From Marinomonas gallaica (GTDB taxonomy: Bacteria > Pseudomonadota > Gammaproteobacteria > Pseudomonadales > Marinomonadaceae): a stretch of 64,000 nucleotides of DNA. Shown piece by piece: positions 36,117 to 45,023 of the stretch (the first letter of the stretch is position 1; every line of letters begins with the position of its first letter). The stretch lies in assembly GCF_001639745.1 (NCBI RefSeq), contig NZ_LTAX01000005.1:1-64000 (forward strand), given 5' to 3'. The position numbers were made by a program, and so were the translations under genes. Under the pieces are notes generated by a model that was given only the letters and a program-made list of their open reading frames with translations, was not told the DNA's origin and searched no databases.

Positions 36117-37175
36117 ATGAAGAATGCTGTTATTGCACTATCCTGCGCGACTGCTCTGTGTGCATCGGCTCCTACCTTTGCCGATTTCGACAAAATTCGC
36201 TGGCAGGTCCCGATGGCATTTTCGTCTACGCTAACGGCGTTAGGCGATACCATGCCAGAAGTATCTAAAATGCTGAACGATGTCAGTGGTGGCCGCGTCA
36301 AACTGCAAGTTTTTGAGCCAAATACCGTTATACCAGCGCTGGGCGTTTTCGAGAATGTCAGCACAGGCAACATTGATGCGGGATATTCTTGGATGGGCTA
36401 CGAGTGGGGTCAAGTCCCTGCGGCGGCACTGTTCGGCGCCACACCTTTCGGTTTAGAGTCAAGTGAATTCACCGCCTGGATGTATTTCCATGGGGGCGAT
36501 GAAATGCTTAAAGCCTTGTTCAAACCGCACAATGTATACCCCATTTTATGTGGCACCATCAGCCCTGAAGCTGCGGGTTGGTACCGTAAAGAAGTCAACA
36601 CACCAGAAGACATGAAAGGCTTGAAATTCCGCGCGGCAGGCGTAGGTGGAGAGATCATGTCTGAATTGGGCATGTCAGTCACTGTGTTACCTGGCGGTGA
36701 ATTATACCAAGCACTGGAAACGGGCGTATTAGACGGCACTGAATTCTCTATTCCGACCGTGGATCAGCAACTTGGGTTCTTTCAGGTCGCGAAGCACTAC
36801 TACCTTCCAGGTTGGCATCAACCGAGTACCAACCAGTTCCTCTACATCAATCTTGACAGTTGGAATGACTTAAACCAGCAAACACAAGCTTTGATTGAGA
36901 ACAGCTGTGTGGCGGCTAACACCTTGTCTATTGCCAAAGCCGAAGCCTTGCAAGGCGCAGTACTGTCTGACTTTGAAGACAAAGGCGTTGAACTGCACCA
37001 ATATTCGCCAGAGATATTGATGGCATTTGAAGAAGCAACGCAAAAAGTCATGGCACGCCGCTCTGCTGACGACAAGTCTTTCGGCGACATTTACGCGTCT
37101 ATGAAAGCCTTCCAAAAAGAACACGGTTCTTGGAAGAAATTCGGCTACCTACCACGCGACTGGGGTCATAACTAA
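36117..37175 (+). CDS. TRAP transporter solute-binding protein DctP
   Basis: A 352-aa periplasmic receptor with signal peptide ~1-22 (CASAPTFA-DFDKI) and the DctP fold. Family landmarks are KGLKFRAAGVGGEIMSELGM (~174-193), whose Arg normally salt-bridges the substrate carboxylate, and LPGGELYQALETGVLDGTE (~197-215). It is close to the SBP group that binds 2-oxo or hydroxy monocarboxylates. A hairpin between this gene and dctQ may keep it more highly expressed than the permeases. With bdhA in the operon, 3-hydroxybutyrate is the likely ligand (inference). Confidence 0.88.
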   Translation: MKNAVIALSCATALCASAPTFADFDKIRWQVPMAFSSTLTALGDTMPEVSKMLNDVSGGRVKLQVFEPNTVIPALGVFENVSTGNIDAGYSWMGYEWGQVPAAALFGATPFGLESSEFTAWMYFHGGDEMLKALFKPHNVYPILCGTISPEAAGWYRKEVNTPEDMKGLKFRAAGVGGEIMSELGMSVTVLPGGELYQALETGVLDGTEFSIPTVDQQLGFFQVAKHYYLPGWHQPSTNQFLYINLDSWNDLNQQTQALIENSCVAANTLSIAKAEALQGAVLSDFEDKGVELHQYSPEILMAFEEATQKVMARRSADDKSFGDIYASMKAFQKEHGSWKKFGYLPRDWGHN

Positions 37176-37197
37176 GCTTCACTGCTTACGTTTTCAC

Positions 37198-37218
37198 AGG
37201 CCGACGTTCAGTCGGCCT
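37198..37218 (+). terminator. Intra-operon hairpin between dctP and dctQ
   Basis: AGGCCGAC and GTCGGCCT form an 8-bp GC-rich stem with a 5-nt loop, followed by TGTTTG. It probably attenuates transcription or protects the dctP mRNA, raising the binding-protein:permease ratio. Confidence 0.55.
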
Positions 37219-37249
37219 TGTTTGCCAATTTCTGATTTGGAATGTTTGT

Positions 37250-37843
37250 ATGTCAGACCGTGACAACTCACTTGATCTTGCTGAGATCGAAGCAAAATTA
37301 TCGGACACGACGTGGTTAGCGCTGCCTCAGACGGCCCTGTCGAAACGAATCGAAACCCTTATTGAAGTCATTGGGCGCAACATTTCCTTTGTTTGGATTG
37401 TGTTGATGGTGCTTATCGTTGCCAACGCTTTAATGCGCTATTTCTTTAGCGTCAATTTTATCGCATTAGAAGAACTTCAATGGCACCTATACGCTGTGGG
37501 GTTCATGATCGGGCTGTCTTATTGTTTGATCCACGATGGCCATGTACGTGTGGACGCTGTGGTTGAGCATCGTTCCTTACGCACCCGAGCTTGGATAGAG
37601 CTGATTGGCTTGTCGGTATTATTACTGCCATTTTGCTTGATTGTTCTTGAGTACGCTCTGCCCTTTGTGACCCGCGCTTATCAACTCAATGAAGTCTCGG
37701 CCTCTCCTGGTGGCTTACCTATGCGCTGGCTGATTAAGTCCACCATTATCGTGGCGTTTGTCTTGTTAAGCTTAACCGCCTTTTCTCGATGGTTGCGTTG
37801 CCTAGCGCTTGTACGCCAGCCCTCCGCTAACAATGTTGTTTAG
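37250..37843 (+). CDS. TRAP transporter small permease DctQ
   Basis: A 197-aa inner-membrane protein with four TM helices (~45-65, ~82-100, ~119-140, ~160-180) and an N-terminal cytoplasmic extension. The DctQ motif NFIALEELQWHLYAVGFMIG (~68-87) is present. It lies 8 bp before dctM and forms the membrane complex of a TRAP importer driven by the sodium gradient. Confidence 0.88.
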   Translation: MSDRDNSLDLAEIEAKLSDTTWLALPQTALSKRIETLIEVIGRNISFVWIVLMVLIVANALMRYFFSVNFIALEELQWHLYAVGFMIGLSYCLIHDGHVRVDAVVEHRSLRTRAWIELIGLSVLLLPFCLIVLEYALPFVTRAYQLNEVSASPGGLPMRWLIKSTIIVAFVLLSLTAFSRWLRCLALVRQPSANNVV

Positions 37844-37851
37844 GAATTAGC

Positions 37852-39216
37852 ATGTTTGAGACGTATGAATTTTTAGTCATTGCCATGCTTGGCAGTTTCA
37901 TTGCTCTAATTTTCACGGGATTCCCCGTTGCTTGGATACTGGCCGGCCTGGCTGTGATCTTCAGCTGTGTGGGGATTTTAGGGTACGAATACTTAGATTG
38001 GGACACGTACTATATGACCAACTGGCGTATATACGGCACCTTTGTACAACGTATCTACGCACAAATGAGTAATTGGGTACTGGTTGCCCTGCCCATGTTT
38101 ATCTTTATGGGGCTGATGCTTGAGCGGTCTGGCGTTGCCGAGCGTCTGATGTTGAACTTTGTGCGCCTATTTGGCCGTTTTCGTGGTGGCTTGGGCGTCT
38201 CTGTTATCTTGATCGGTATTCTTTTTGCGGCGTCCACGGGTATTGTTGGCGCATCTGTCGTGTTGCTTGCCATGCTGTCCATGCCTGTTATGTTGCAGCA
38301 AAATTATTCAAAATCGTTTGCAAGCGGTATCGTCGCGTCATCCGGCACACTGGGGATTTTAATCCCGCCAAGTATTATGCTTATCATCATGGCAGATCAG
38401 TTATCTCTGTCAGTAGGTAACCTGTTTATGGGCGCGCTAATGCCCGGATTAATGCTTGGTATTCTTTACATCGTGTATGTGATTGCGAGCGCTTTTCTCA
38501 ACCCTAAGTCCTGTGAGCTGCCGACAGATTTACCCCCTGTGACGTTTGCCTTAATCAAAGAGACTTTATTTGCCGTCATTCCACCATTGGGCTTAATTCT
38601 AGCGGTTTTAGGCTCCATATTTATGGGCATCGTGTCGCCAACCGAGGCGGCTGGGGTGGGCGCATTAGGGGCCACATTGTTGGCCATTATGAATAAACGC
38701 TTTAGCTTCGCTATGCTGGCCGATGTGTGTCGTCGCACCACCATCACCACGGCATTTGTGTTCGGTATCTTCTTAGGCGCTACCGCTTTTGCGGTTGTCT
38801 TGCGCACATTAGGGGGGGATGAGTTCATCAGCGAGATGCTACAAAGCATTCCTTTATCGCCAGCTGGGATCGTAGTGGTGATTTTGTTAATTACATTTGT
38901 CGCGGGCTTCTTCCTGGATTGGCTGGAAATTAGCCTTATCCTATTGCCGCTTGTTGGACCGGTTGTCGTCGAGCTTGGCTTCAGTTTGGTATGGTTTGTG
39001 GTGCTGTTTGCTTTGGCCTTACAAACCTCCTTCTTAACCCCTCCAGTTGGGTTTTCATTGTTTTATTTGAAGGGTGTTGCACCCCCAAATGTCACCACAT
39101 TGGACATTTATAAAGGCGTCATTCCGTTTATCTTGATTCAGTTATTTGCCGTGAGTCTGGTGTTCTATTTCCCTGACATCGTACTTTGGCTCCCAGATAC
39201 CCTCTATGGCAATTAG
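37852..39216 (+). CDS. TRAP transporter large permease DctM
   Basis: A 454-aa inner-membrane permease with ~12 helices and the signatures expected of DctM: SSGTLGILIPPSIMLIIMAD (~163-182) and SPTEAAGVGALGA (~262-274). It ends with the usual QTSFLTPPVGFSLFYLKG region. It is followed after 15 bp by 3-hydroxybutyrate dehydrogenase, which indicates the substrate class. Confidence 0.92.
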   Translation: MFETYEFLVIAMLGSFIALIFTGFPVAWILAGLAVIFSCVGILGYEYLDWDTYYMTNWRIYGTFVQRIYAQMSNWVLVALPMFIFMGLMLERSGVAERLMLNFVRLFGRFRGGLGVSVILIGILFAASTGIVGASVVLLAMLSMPVMLQQNYSKSFASGIVASSGTLGILIPPSIMLIIMADQLSLSVGNLFMGALMPGLMLGILYIVYVIASAFLNPKSCELPTDLPPVTFALIKETLFAVIPPLGLILAVLGSIFMGIVSPTEAAGVGALGATLLAIMNKRFSFAMLADVCRRTTITTAFVFGIFLGATAFAVVLRTLGGDEFISEMLQSIPLSPAGIVVVILLITFVAGFFLDWLEISLILLPLVGPVVVELGFSLVWFVVLFALALQTSFLTPPVGFSLFYLKGVAPPNVTTLDIYKGVIPFILIQLFAVSLVFYFPDIVLWLPDTLYGN

Positions 39217-39231
39217 ACAACGAGTAACCAC

Positions 39232-40005
39232 ATGAAACATAAAACAGTATTAATCACCGGTGCCGCCAGCGGCATTGGTCTTGAGATTGGCATGGCTTTT
39301 TTGAAACAAGGGATGAATGTTGCCATCATCGATTTTAATGAGACGTCCCTCAAGGAAGCAGAGCACCAGTTGTTGCCGTATTCAGCACAGTGCCAATTAC
39401 TCCAATGTGACGTCACCCATGAAGCCAACTTTCTGGCGGCCATCGATCAAGTGATTGAGCACTTTGGTAAAGTCGATGTTTTAATAAACAATGCTGGCTT
39501 GCAGCATGTTGCACCCATTGAAGGCTTTTCAACCAAACGATACCGTCAATTAATCGACATCATGCTGGTGGCTCCGTTTGTGGCCATTAAAAAAGTACTG
39601 CCAAGCATGAAAGAGCAAAAGTTTGGGCGCATTATTAATATGGCCTCTATTAACGGGCTGGTGGGGTTTTCGGGTAAAGCCGGCTATAACTCCGCCAAAC
39701 ACGGGGTCATTGGCTTAACCAAAGTGGCAGCGTTAGAGGCCGCCCCATTTGGGGTCACGGTTAACGCTTTATGTCCAGGCTATGTCGACACGCCGCTGGT
39801 TCGCAATCAATTAAAGGATCTGGCTGAGACTCGAGGCGTTGCCCTAGACGATGTGTTAGAGCAAGTCATCTGGCCGCTCGTGCCGCAAAGACGCTTGCTT
39901 GAGGTTGAAGAAATATCTGACTACTGCTTGTATCTTACCAGCCCATCAGCCAAGGGCATTACAGGGCAAGCCGTTGTCATAGACGGCGGTTATACCGCTC
40001 AATAG
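39232..40005 (+). CDS. bdhA: 3-hydroxybutyrate dehydrogenase (SDR family)
   Basis: A 257-aa cytoplasmic short-chain dehydrogenase converting (R)-3-hydroxybutyrate to acetoacetate with NAD. The NAD loop is TGAASGIG (9-16), NNAG is near 86-89, and the catalytic triad is S139, Y152 and K156 (GYNSAKHG). The C-terminal GGYTAQ resembles the conserved end of bacterial BdhA. Its product is the substrate of AtoDA/AtoB encoded 6 kb upstream, so the island makes a complete route to acetyl-CoA. Confidence 0.88.
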   Translation: MKHKTVLITGAASGIGLEIGMAFLKQGMNVAIIDFNETSLKEAEHQLLPYSAQCQLLQCDVTHEANFLAAIDQVIEHFGKVDVLINNAGLQHVAPIEGFSTKRYRQLIDIMLVAPFVAIKKVLPSMKEQKFGRIINMASINGLVGFSGKAGYNSAKHGVIGLTKVAALEAAPFGVTVNALCPGYVDTPLVRNQLKDLAETRGVALDDVLEQVIWPLVPQRRLLEVEEISDYCLYLTSPSAKGITGQAVVIDGGYTAQ

Positions 40006-40021
40006 AAACGCTGCGCTGATA

Positions 40022-40075
40022 ACAGCCCCTTTGCTATATGATCGCCCAATATAACAAACAGGGGCTGTGATTTTT
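40022..40075 (+). terminator. Terminator after bdhA
   Basis: ACAGCCCCT and AGGGGCTGT form a 9-bp outer stem with an inner TATAT/ATATA pairing, followed by GATTTTTA. Confidence 0.65.
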
Positions 40076-40267
40076 AAGTCGCTTACAGCCTTCCTGATGC
40101 TCGGTACTCTGAGATGACTGCCCCACTACGGGCCATGCATAAACTTATAAGAATAGACTTAATACGTTGACTGATATGCCTTGAGCTGAGCTTAGGTGCT
40201 CAAATGTGGGTGCAAAAAGTGCTTACAGGAAAAAACAGGGAATTCAAAATACGAAAAGGATCTATCA

Positions 40268-40343
40268 TGGTGGGTGTGGAGAGGTTCGAACTCCCGACAT
40301 TCGCCTTGTAAGGGCGACGCTCTCCCAACTGAGCTACACACCC
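40268..40343 (-). tRNA. tRNA-Val (UAC), copy 2
   Basis: Identical to the tRNA at 28848-28923 over its full length, in the same orientation, 11,420 bp away. It has the same anticodon TAC and encoded CCA. Confidence 0.96.
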
Positions 40344-40388
40344 ATCGCAATGATGGTAACGCTTGCATTCACTTTGGGGAAAAGTAAA

Positions 40389-40465
40389 TGGCGGAATGGA
40401 CGGGACTCGAACCCGCGACCCCCTGCGTGACAGGCAGGTATTCTAACCAACTGAACTACCACTCC
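40389..40465 (-). tRNA. tRNA-Asp (GUC), copy 2
   Basis: Identical to the tRNA at 28969-29045, including the spacer to tRNA-Val; anticodon GTC, encoded CCA. It is first in the leftward two-tRNA transcript. Confidence 0.96.
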
Positions 40466-40508
40466 TAACTTTGGCGAAGCACTTGGTCTGCGCCATAAGA
40501 TGGAGCGT

Positions 40509-40536
40509 ATTATAGGTGAAGTTTTTGTGAAAGCAA
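40509..40536 (-). promoter_or_regulatory. tRNA promoter, copy 2
   Basis: The minus-strand TTGCTT and TATAAT with 16-bp spacing are the same as in copy 1, although the spacer sequence differs. Confidence 0.8.
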
Positions 40537-40704
40537 TACCTAATTTCAAAATAATGTCATACGTAACAGTAGGTTAAAAAGCGAACAACATTTATACGTT
40601 CAAGTAGTAGCCCAAAGTATCTTACAGCCCCTTCCCCTAGACGGTGTATATCATTGATTCGTCACTGCACTGGCTCATCATTAAATGACGTGACAAAACC
40701 ACAC

Positions 40705-40727
40705 AAATAATATCAATTATCATTTGT
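40705..40727 (+). promoter_or_regulatory. Possible Fur box upstream of the siderophore receptor
   Basis: AAATAATATCAATTATCATT resembles overlapping Fur hexamers (about 12 of 19 to the consensus) ~70-90 bp before the receptor start. Apart from this and the tRNA promoter, the 331-bp gap 40466-40796 shows nothing else. Confidence 0.5.
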
Positions 40728-40796
40728 CTTTGACGTTTCATTTACATAGAATGCGTTCACTTTCTTTACAAACTCTTTCTTAGACGCGGTTACACT

Positions 40797-42971
40797 ATGT
40801 TCAAAAAGAAATACCCTCTTCTTATTCTTGCTATTAGCTCGGCCAACATTACCTTGATGCATGCAGCCCATGCCGAAGAAGCAGCACCCGGTGTGCTGCC
40901 TACGCTTGTCATCGAAGGCATGGAAGAAGAAGATCCGTCTCGAAGCTATATTGACTATAAACAAGCTAATGTCACACGTAACGGCTTGGACAAAAATGAA
41001 ATCCCACAAACCATAGACACCATTGATGTCCAAAAATACAAATTGTATGGCTCCAATGACCTAAGCGTTATGCTGCAAGGGACGCCGGGGATTTCGACGT
41101 CTTACGATATGCGTGGCGATGGCATTATGCTGCGTGGTTTCGATGCCAACAATGGTGATATCTATCGTGACGGTGTTCGTGAAAGTGGCCAAGTACGTCG
41201 TAGTACGTCCAACGTTGAGCGAATTGAAGTCCTTAAAGGGCCTGCTTCGGTATTGTATGGCCGCAGTGGCGGTGGCGGTGTGATTAACATGGTCTCCAAA
41301 TACGCTAACTTTGAGTCGACCAGTTCCGTTGGCGCTTACATTGGATCCGATGCTAATCGTGGCGTTACGGTCGATGTAAATGAAATCGTGTCTGATAATT
41401 GGGCCGTTCGCTTAACGGGCGAGCACGGTGAAAGCGGCAGTTTTCGAGACGGCATTGAGACTGACATAGACATGTTGTCACCCAGCGTGACGTACGATAA
41501 TGGCCAAGATCTAAAGTGGACAGCCCAGTATACGTACGACAAGCTAGACCGTATCCCGGATCGTGGCCCTTCTTACGATGTTTTGCCAGCAGGCACCCCA
41601 TTGACTCAAAGTTTTGCCCAAGATGGGGACTTTGTAGAAGATGAGCTGCAAGTCTTCCGGTCTGACTTAACTTACGATGTAAACGACATGTGGCAAGTTA
41701 AGTGGGCAGCCAGTTACCGTGAAGCGTATCAAAACTTTGATCATTTTTACTCGGGAACTTACTGTGAGTCAGAAGACACCAGTGTTCGTCGCGGCGGTAG
41801 CTGTAGCGGCCATGTTGGCGACATCAGTCAGGTTTATTACTGGCAGGAAACGGGCAATAACACGCTAAGTAATAATGTCAGCTTACTTGGTGACTTTATG
41901 ACCGGCACATTACGTCACCGCATGGTCGTCGGACTCGACATGTCGCTTGAAGGGCGCGAACCCAAGCTTGCGAATACTAACCAAGATGGCTCCAGCATTT
42001 ATGGCTACGTTAACCCTCTGACAGGAGAAAAACAAAGTACCCGCGGTACAGGTGACCTACTTATAAATACCCACAATTACTATGACTCGATGAATGTCGG
42101 CCTTTTTGCTCAAGACCTGATCAGCTTAACGTCTAATCTGGATGTCATGATCGGCGCACGCTTTGATAAGTATGAAAGCACTGCGCAGAATAAATTGCTC
42201 GACGCTAACGATGAAGACTATGAACGTAGTATCGATGATACCACCTTCAGCCCAAACATTGGTATCGTATGGCGCCCCGCATCTCAGCACGCGGTGTATA
42301 CGTCATACAGCCGAAGCTTTGCACCGTTTGGCGGCCGCGTTAGCGTGAACAGTGTTCGCTCCAGTCAAGATCTAGATTTCTTCAACGCCGATCCACAGTA
42401 CAACGACCAATATGAAGTGGGTGTTAAAAGTGACTGGTTAAACCAACGTCTGATGACACAACTGTCGGTTTTCGATATCGAAAAAAGCAACATCCGTTAC
42501 CGCCCTGATCCAGACAACGACCCTTACCGCTGGGCGATCCAAGGTGAGCAAGAATCGCAAGGGATTGAGCTGAGCTTTATCGGTCGCATTGCTGAGGATA
42601 TGTATGTGCGTGGTGGCTATGGATACAACAAAGCGACTGTAAAAGAAGACAAAACGAGCCCTGAAAATGAAGGCAAAACGTTATCTGGCGTACCTCGTCA
42701 TACAGGCAACCTGTTCTTAAGGTACTTACCGACTGAAAGCTCTTACACGGAAATCGGTGTGACGCACGTTGGCGATACATGGACCAACTCAGATAACACC
42801 AATAAACTAGAGGGTTTCAATCGCGTCGATGCGGCGGTTGGCTACAATATTGGCGCTTGGCGCACCTCATTGGCCATCACAAACCTATTAGACAAAGAAT
42901 ACTGGCGTTCTAGCTCTATGCCGGGCACACCGCGCAGCGTCCTTGCTCGCGTCAGCTATAAATTTGACTGA
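40797..42971 (+). CDS. TonB-dependent siderophore receptor
   Basis: A 724-aa outer-membrane receptor: signal peptide ~1-25 (ending HAAHA-EEA), plug domain ~50-160 with DGIMLRGFDANNGDIYRDGV and the VERIEVLKGPASVLYGRSGG signature (~138-157), then a 22-strand barrel. The end, SVLARVSYKFD, departs slightly from the usual terminal Phe. It should import a ferric siderophore using TonB energy; the siderophore is unknown. It is a single-gene unit with a Fur-like site upstream and a strong terminator downstream; the nearest FecB-type ABC system is at 20-23 kb. Confidence 0.93.
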   Translation: MFKKKYPLLILAISSANITLMHAAHAEEAAPGVLPTLVIEGMEEEDPSRSYIDYKQANVTRNGLDKNEIPQTIDTIDVQKYKLYGSNDLSVMLQGTPGISTSYDMRGDGIMLRGFDANNGDIYRDGVRESGQVRRSTSNVERIEVLKGPASVLYGRSGGGGVINMVSKYANFESTSSVGAYIGSDANRGVTVDVNEIVSDNWAVRLTGEHGESGSFRDGIETDIDMLSPSVTYDNGQDLKWTAQYTYDKLDRIPDRGPSYDVLPAGTPLTQSFAQDGDFVEDELQVFRSDLTYDVNDMWQVKWAASYREAYQNFDHFYSGTYCESEDTSVRRGGSCSGHVGDISQVYYWQETGNNTLSNNVSLLGDFMTGTLRHRMVVGLDMSLEGREPKLANTNQDGSSIYGYVNPLTGEKQSTRGTGDLLINTHNYYDSMNVGLFAQDLISLTSNLDVMIGARFDKYESTAQNKLLDANDEDYERSIDDTTFSPNIGIVWRPASQHAVYTSYSRSFAPFGGRVSVNSVRSSQDLDFFNADPQYNDQYEVGVKSDWLNQRLMTQLSVFDIEKSNIRYRPDPDNDPYRWAIQGEQESQGIELSFIGRIAEDMYVRGGYGYNKATVKEDKTSPENEGKTLSGVPRHTGNLFLRYLPTESSYTEIGVTHVGDTWTNSDNTNKLEGFNRVDAAVGYNIGAWRTSLAITNLLDKEYWRSSSMPGTPRSVLARVSYKFD

Positions 42972-42979
42972 TTAAAAAC

Positions 42980-43015
42980 AGCGCCTTGTCTCTCTAGCGG
43001 ACAAGGCGCTTTCTC
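42980..43015 (+). terminator. Terminator after the TonB receptor
   Basis: AGCGCCTTGTC pairs with GACAAGGCGCT (11 bp) around a 9-nt loop, followed by TTCTCTT. Confidence 0.85.
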
Positions 43016-43077
43016 TTGTTACTGTGTGTTTCTTTGGATAGGTTACTCTCCAACCAACGCATAGCGTGACTCCAGCA

Positions 43078-43986
43078 CTAAGATTCTGGCTGCCAGTTCA
43101 ATGACCGCCCCACTCGCTCAGATAGAAAATCCATAAACGCCCGTTGAAGCGGCGTTATTTGTTTACGCGTTGCATAAACCGCGTAGACCCCCAAAGCCTC
43201 CGCCTTCCACTCACTGAGTAGCGGAATCAATGCGCCAGTATCTACATAACGTTTAACCGTTGGAAACGGCTGCAGACTGATGCCACCACCACGTAACGTA
43301 GCAGACAGCAATACCTCAGATACGTTAGCACTGATGTTCCCCTTGATCGAGACAGATTCAGGACCGTTAGGGCCATCAAATTCCCATGCGCTGCGTCCAA
43401 AATAATTGTATGAAAGACAGTTATGCTGCGCTAACGCTTGGACATCTTTCGGCGTACCGTGAACGGCTAAATATTCCGGCGAGGCACAAATCACAGAACG
43501 ACACTCCCCCAACCGCTTTGCGACGACATTCGGCGCTAAATCATTGGTAATTCGAATCGCTAAATCAATACGGGATTCAATTAGGTTTAGCGGTTCACTG
43601 GTCGATAAGATATCAATGGACGTTTTCGGCCACTGCTTCACAAAATCATTCACAACATCGATCAACAAACTGTCGACCAACGTGTAGCTTGATGTGACTC
43701 GAAGCTTTCCTTCTAAGTCCAACGCATTCTTTTGTTTAATGCCTTCTAAACTTTGCGCCATGTTTAACACACCAAGGGCTGCATTAAACGTTTCTTCACC
43801 CACCCCAGTAAGGCTGAGGTTTCTTGTAGTACGATGCAACAAGCGTGCGTCCATCCACGTTTCCAATTCACTCAGATAACGCGATACCTTTGCACGCGAC
43901 ATGTCTAAATGGCTCGCCGCCGCACTGAGGCTGCCATGCTCGACAATGGTGACAAATACATTGAGTGCGGTGAGTCGGTCCATCAT
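43078..43986 (-). CDS. LysR-family transcriptional regulator
   Basis: A 302-aa LysR protein of the CrgA/DmlR-like group: HTH ~1-60 (VEHGSLSAAASHLDMSRAKV) and effector domain ~90-295. The start may be the ATG at 43986 or the next at 43983; GAGCG sits before the first. It diverges from the MBL-fold gene across ~120 bp, so it probably regulates that gene. Its ligand is unknown. Confidence 0.9.
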   Translation of the reverse strand: MMDRLTALNVFVTIVEHGSLSAAASHLDMSRAKVSRYLSELETWMDARLLHRTTRNLSLTGVGEETFNAALGVLNMAQSLEGIKQKNALDLEGKLRVTSSYTLVDSLLIDVVNDFVKQWPKTSIDILSTSEPLNLIESRIDLAIRITNDLAPNVVAKRLGECRSVICASPEYLAVHGTPKDVQALAQHNCLSYNYFGRSAWEFDGPNGPESVSIKGNISANVSEVLLSATLRGGGISLQPFPTVKRYVDTGALIPLLSEWKAEALGVYAVYATRKQITPLQRAFMDFLSERVGRSLNWQPES

Positions 43987-44108
43987 TCTATTCGCTCGAA
44001 AACTGAAACAGAGAAAGCCAGATTAGCCAGTATTTCATCGAAAAACAATCCAATATACTCACTCCATACTCAGTAAGCCTTTAACCCAACTGTTTGGAGA
44101 ACATCACT

Positions 44109-44966
44109 ATGACTAAGCTATCAACCCTATCTTTACTAAGTGCCGCGATCATCGCAGGCACGGCACACGCTGCAGATTTGCAACTGACGACTTACAACGC
44201 TGGCCCTGACGCCATCTTCCCAGTTACATCGGTATTAGTAACCGGTGAAAAAGATGCCATTTTGTTCGACGCGCAATTCAGCGTCAGCGACGGCCAAGAA
44301 CTGGTAAAACTGATCAAAGCGTCCAACAAACACCTTCGTGCGATTTACATCAGCGGCGGAGATCCAGATTTCTACTTCGGTCTAGAGCCCATCTTGGCGC
44401 AGTTCCCAGATGTGGAAGTGATCGCAAGTGAAAGCGTTGTTGAGCACATCAATGATACGAAAGACGCCAAACTTGATTATTGGGGCCCGATTCTAGGGGA
44501 CAATTCGCCATCTAAAATCTTCACACCAACGGTCATGAATGAGAATTCACTGACTCTGGAAGGCCAAACAATTGAGTTGAAAAAACTTGGCACACATCAG
44601 GCCTACGCTTGGATTCCATCAACGAAGACCGTTTTTGGCGGTGTTTCTGTGTCGTCTGGCATGCATGTTTGGACCGCCGATACACAAACCAAAGAAGCAC
44701 GCGCGCAATGGCAAGCATCGCTTGAAAACATGAAGCAGCTCCAGCCAAAAACCGTTGTACCAGGTCATTACCTCGGTGATATGCCAAAAGGCGAACAAGC
44801 TATCGACTTTACATTGAACTACCTAAAGTCGTTCGAGAAAGCATTGCAGCAAAACGATACCTCTGAGGCCGTTATAAACGCACTAACCACAGAGTATCCA
44901 GAACTGCCTGGCCTTGACGATTTAGCATTAAGTGCAAAAGTTAACACTGGCGAAATGGCTTGGTAA
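44109..44966 (+). CDS. Exported MBL-fold protein with degenerate metal site
   Basis: A 285-aa protein with signal peptide ~1-21 (LLSAAIIAGTAHA-ADL). ATG 44109 is chosen because GGAGA precedes it. The core follows the metallo-beta-lactamase fold (SVLVTGEKDAILFDAQFS, PGHYLGD near 220). The HxHxDH metal motif reads ISGGDPDFYFG at 81-91: only the Asp remains, with Gly, Asp and Phe replacing the three His. One later His (GTHQAYAW) and that in PGHYLGD persist. It could be a non-metal or mononuclear variant, or a binding protein. It is divergent from a LysR gene. Confidence 0.82.
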   Translation: MTKLSTLSLLSAAIIAGTAHAADLQLTTYNAGPDAIFPVTSVLVTGEKDAILFDAQFSVSDGQELVKLIKASNKHLRAIYISGGDPDFYFGLEPILAQFPDVEVIASESVVEHINDTKDAKLDYWGPILGDNSPSKIFTPTVMNENSLTLEGQTIELKKLGTHQAYAWIPSTKTVFGGVSVSSGMHVWTADTQTKEARAQWQASLENMKQLQPKTVVPGHYLGDMPKGEQAIDFTLNYLKSFEKALQQNDTSEAVINALTTEYPELPGLDDLALSAKVNTGEMAW

Positions 44967-44987
44967 ACCATATCTAATCCATGAAGA

Positions 44988-45019
44988 AGCGATAGAGCAG
45001 CGGCCCTATCGCTGTTTTA
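44988..45019 (+). terminator. Terminator between MBL-fold and kinase genes
   Basis: AGCGATAG and CTATCGCT form an 8-bp stem with a 10-nt loop, followed by GTTTTAT. Confidence 0.65.
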
Positions 45020-45023
45020 TGGC

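Larger units (their letters stand above)
40264..40470. repeat. Direct repeat of the tRNA-Val/Asp locus
   Basis: These 207 bp are identical to 28844-29050. Beyond 40470 the similarity continues imperfectly, without indels, through the promoter to about 40588 (29168 in copy 1). Left of 40264 the two copies diverge at once. Confidence 0.9.

Noticed and set aside
28848..40465. tRNA genes as an attachment site of an integrated genetic element
   Set aside because: No integrase, no phage or conjugation genes, and the repeats cover whole tRNA operons with promoters rather than a tRNA 3' end; homologous duplication fits better.
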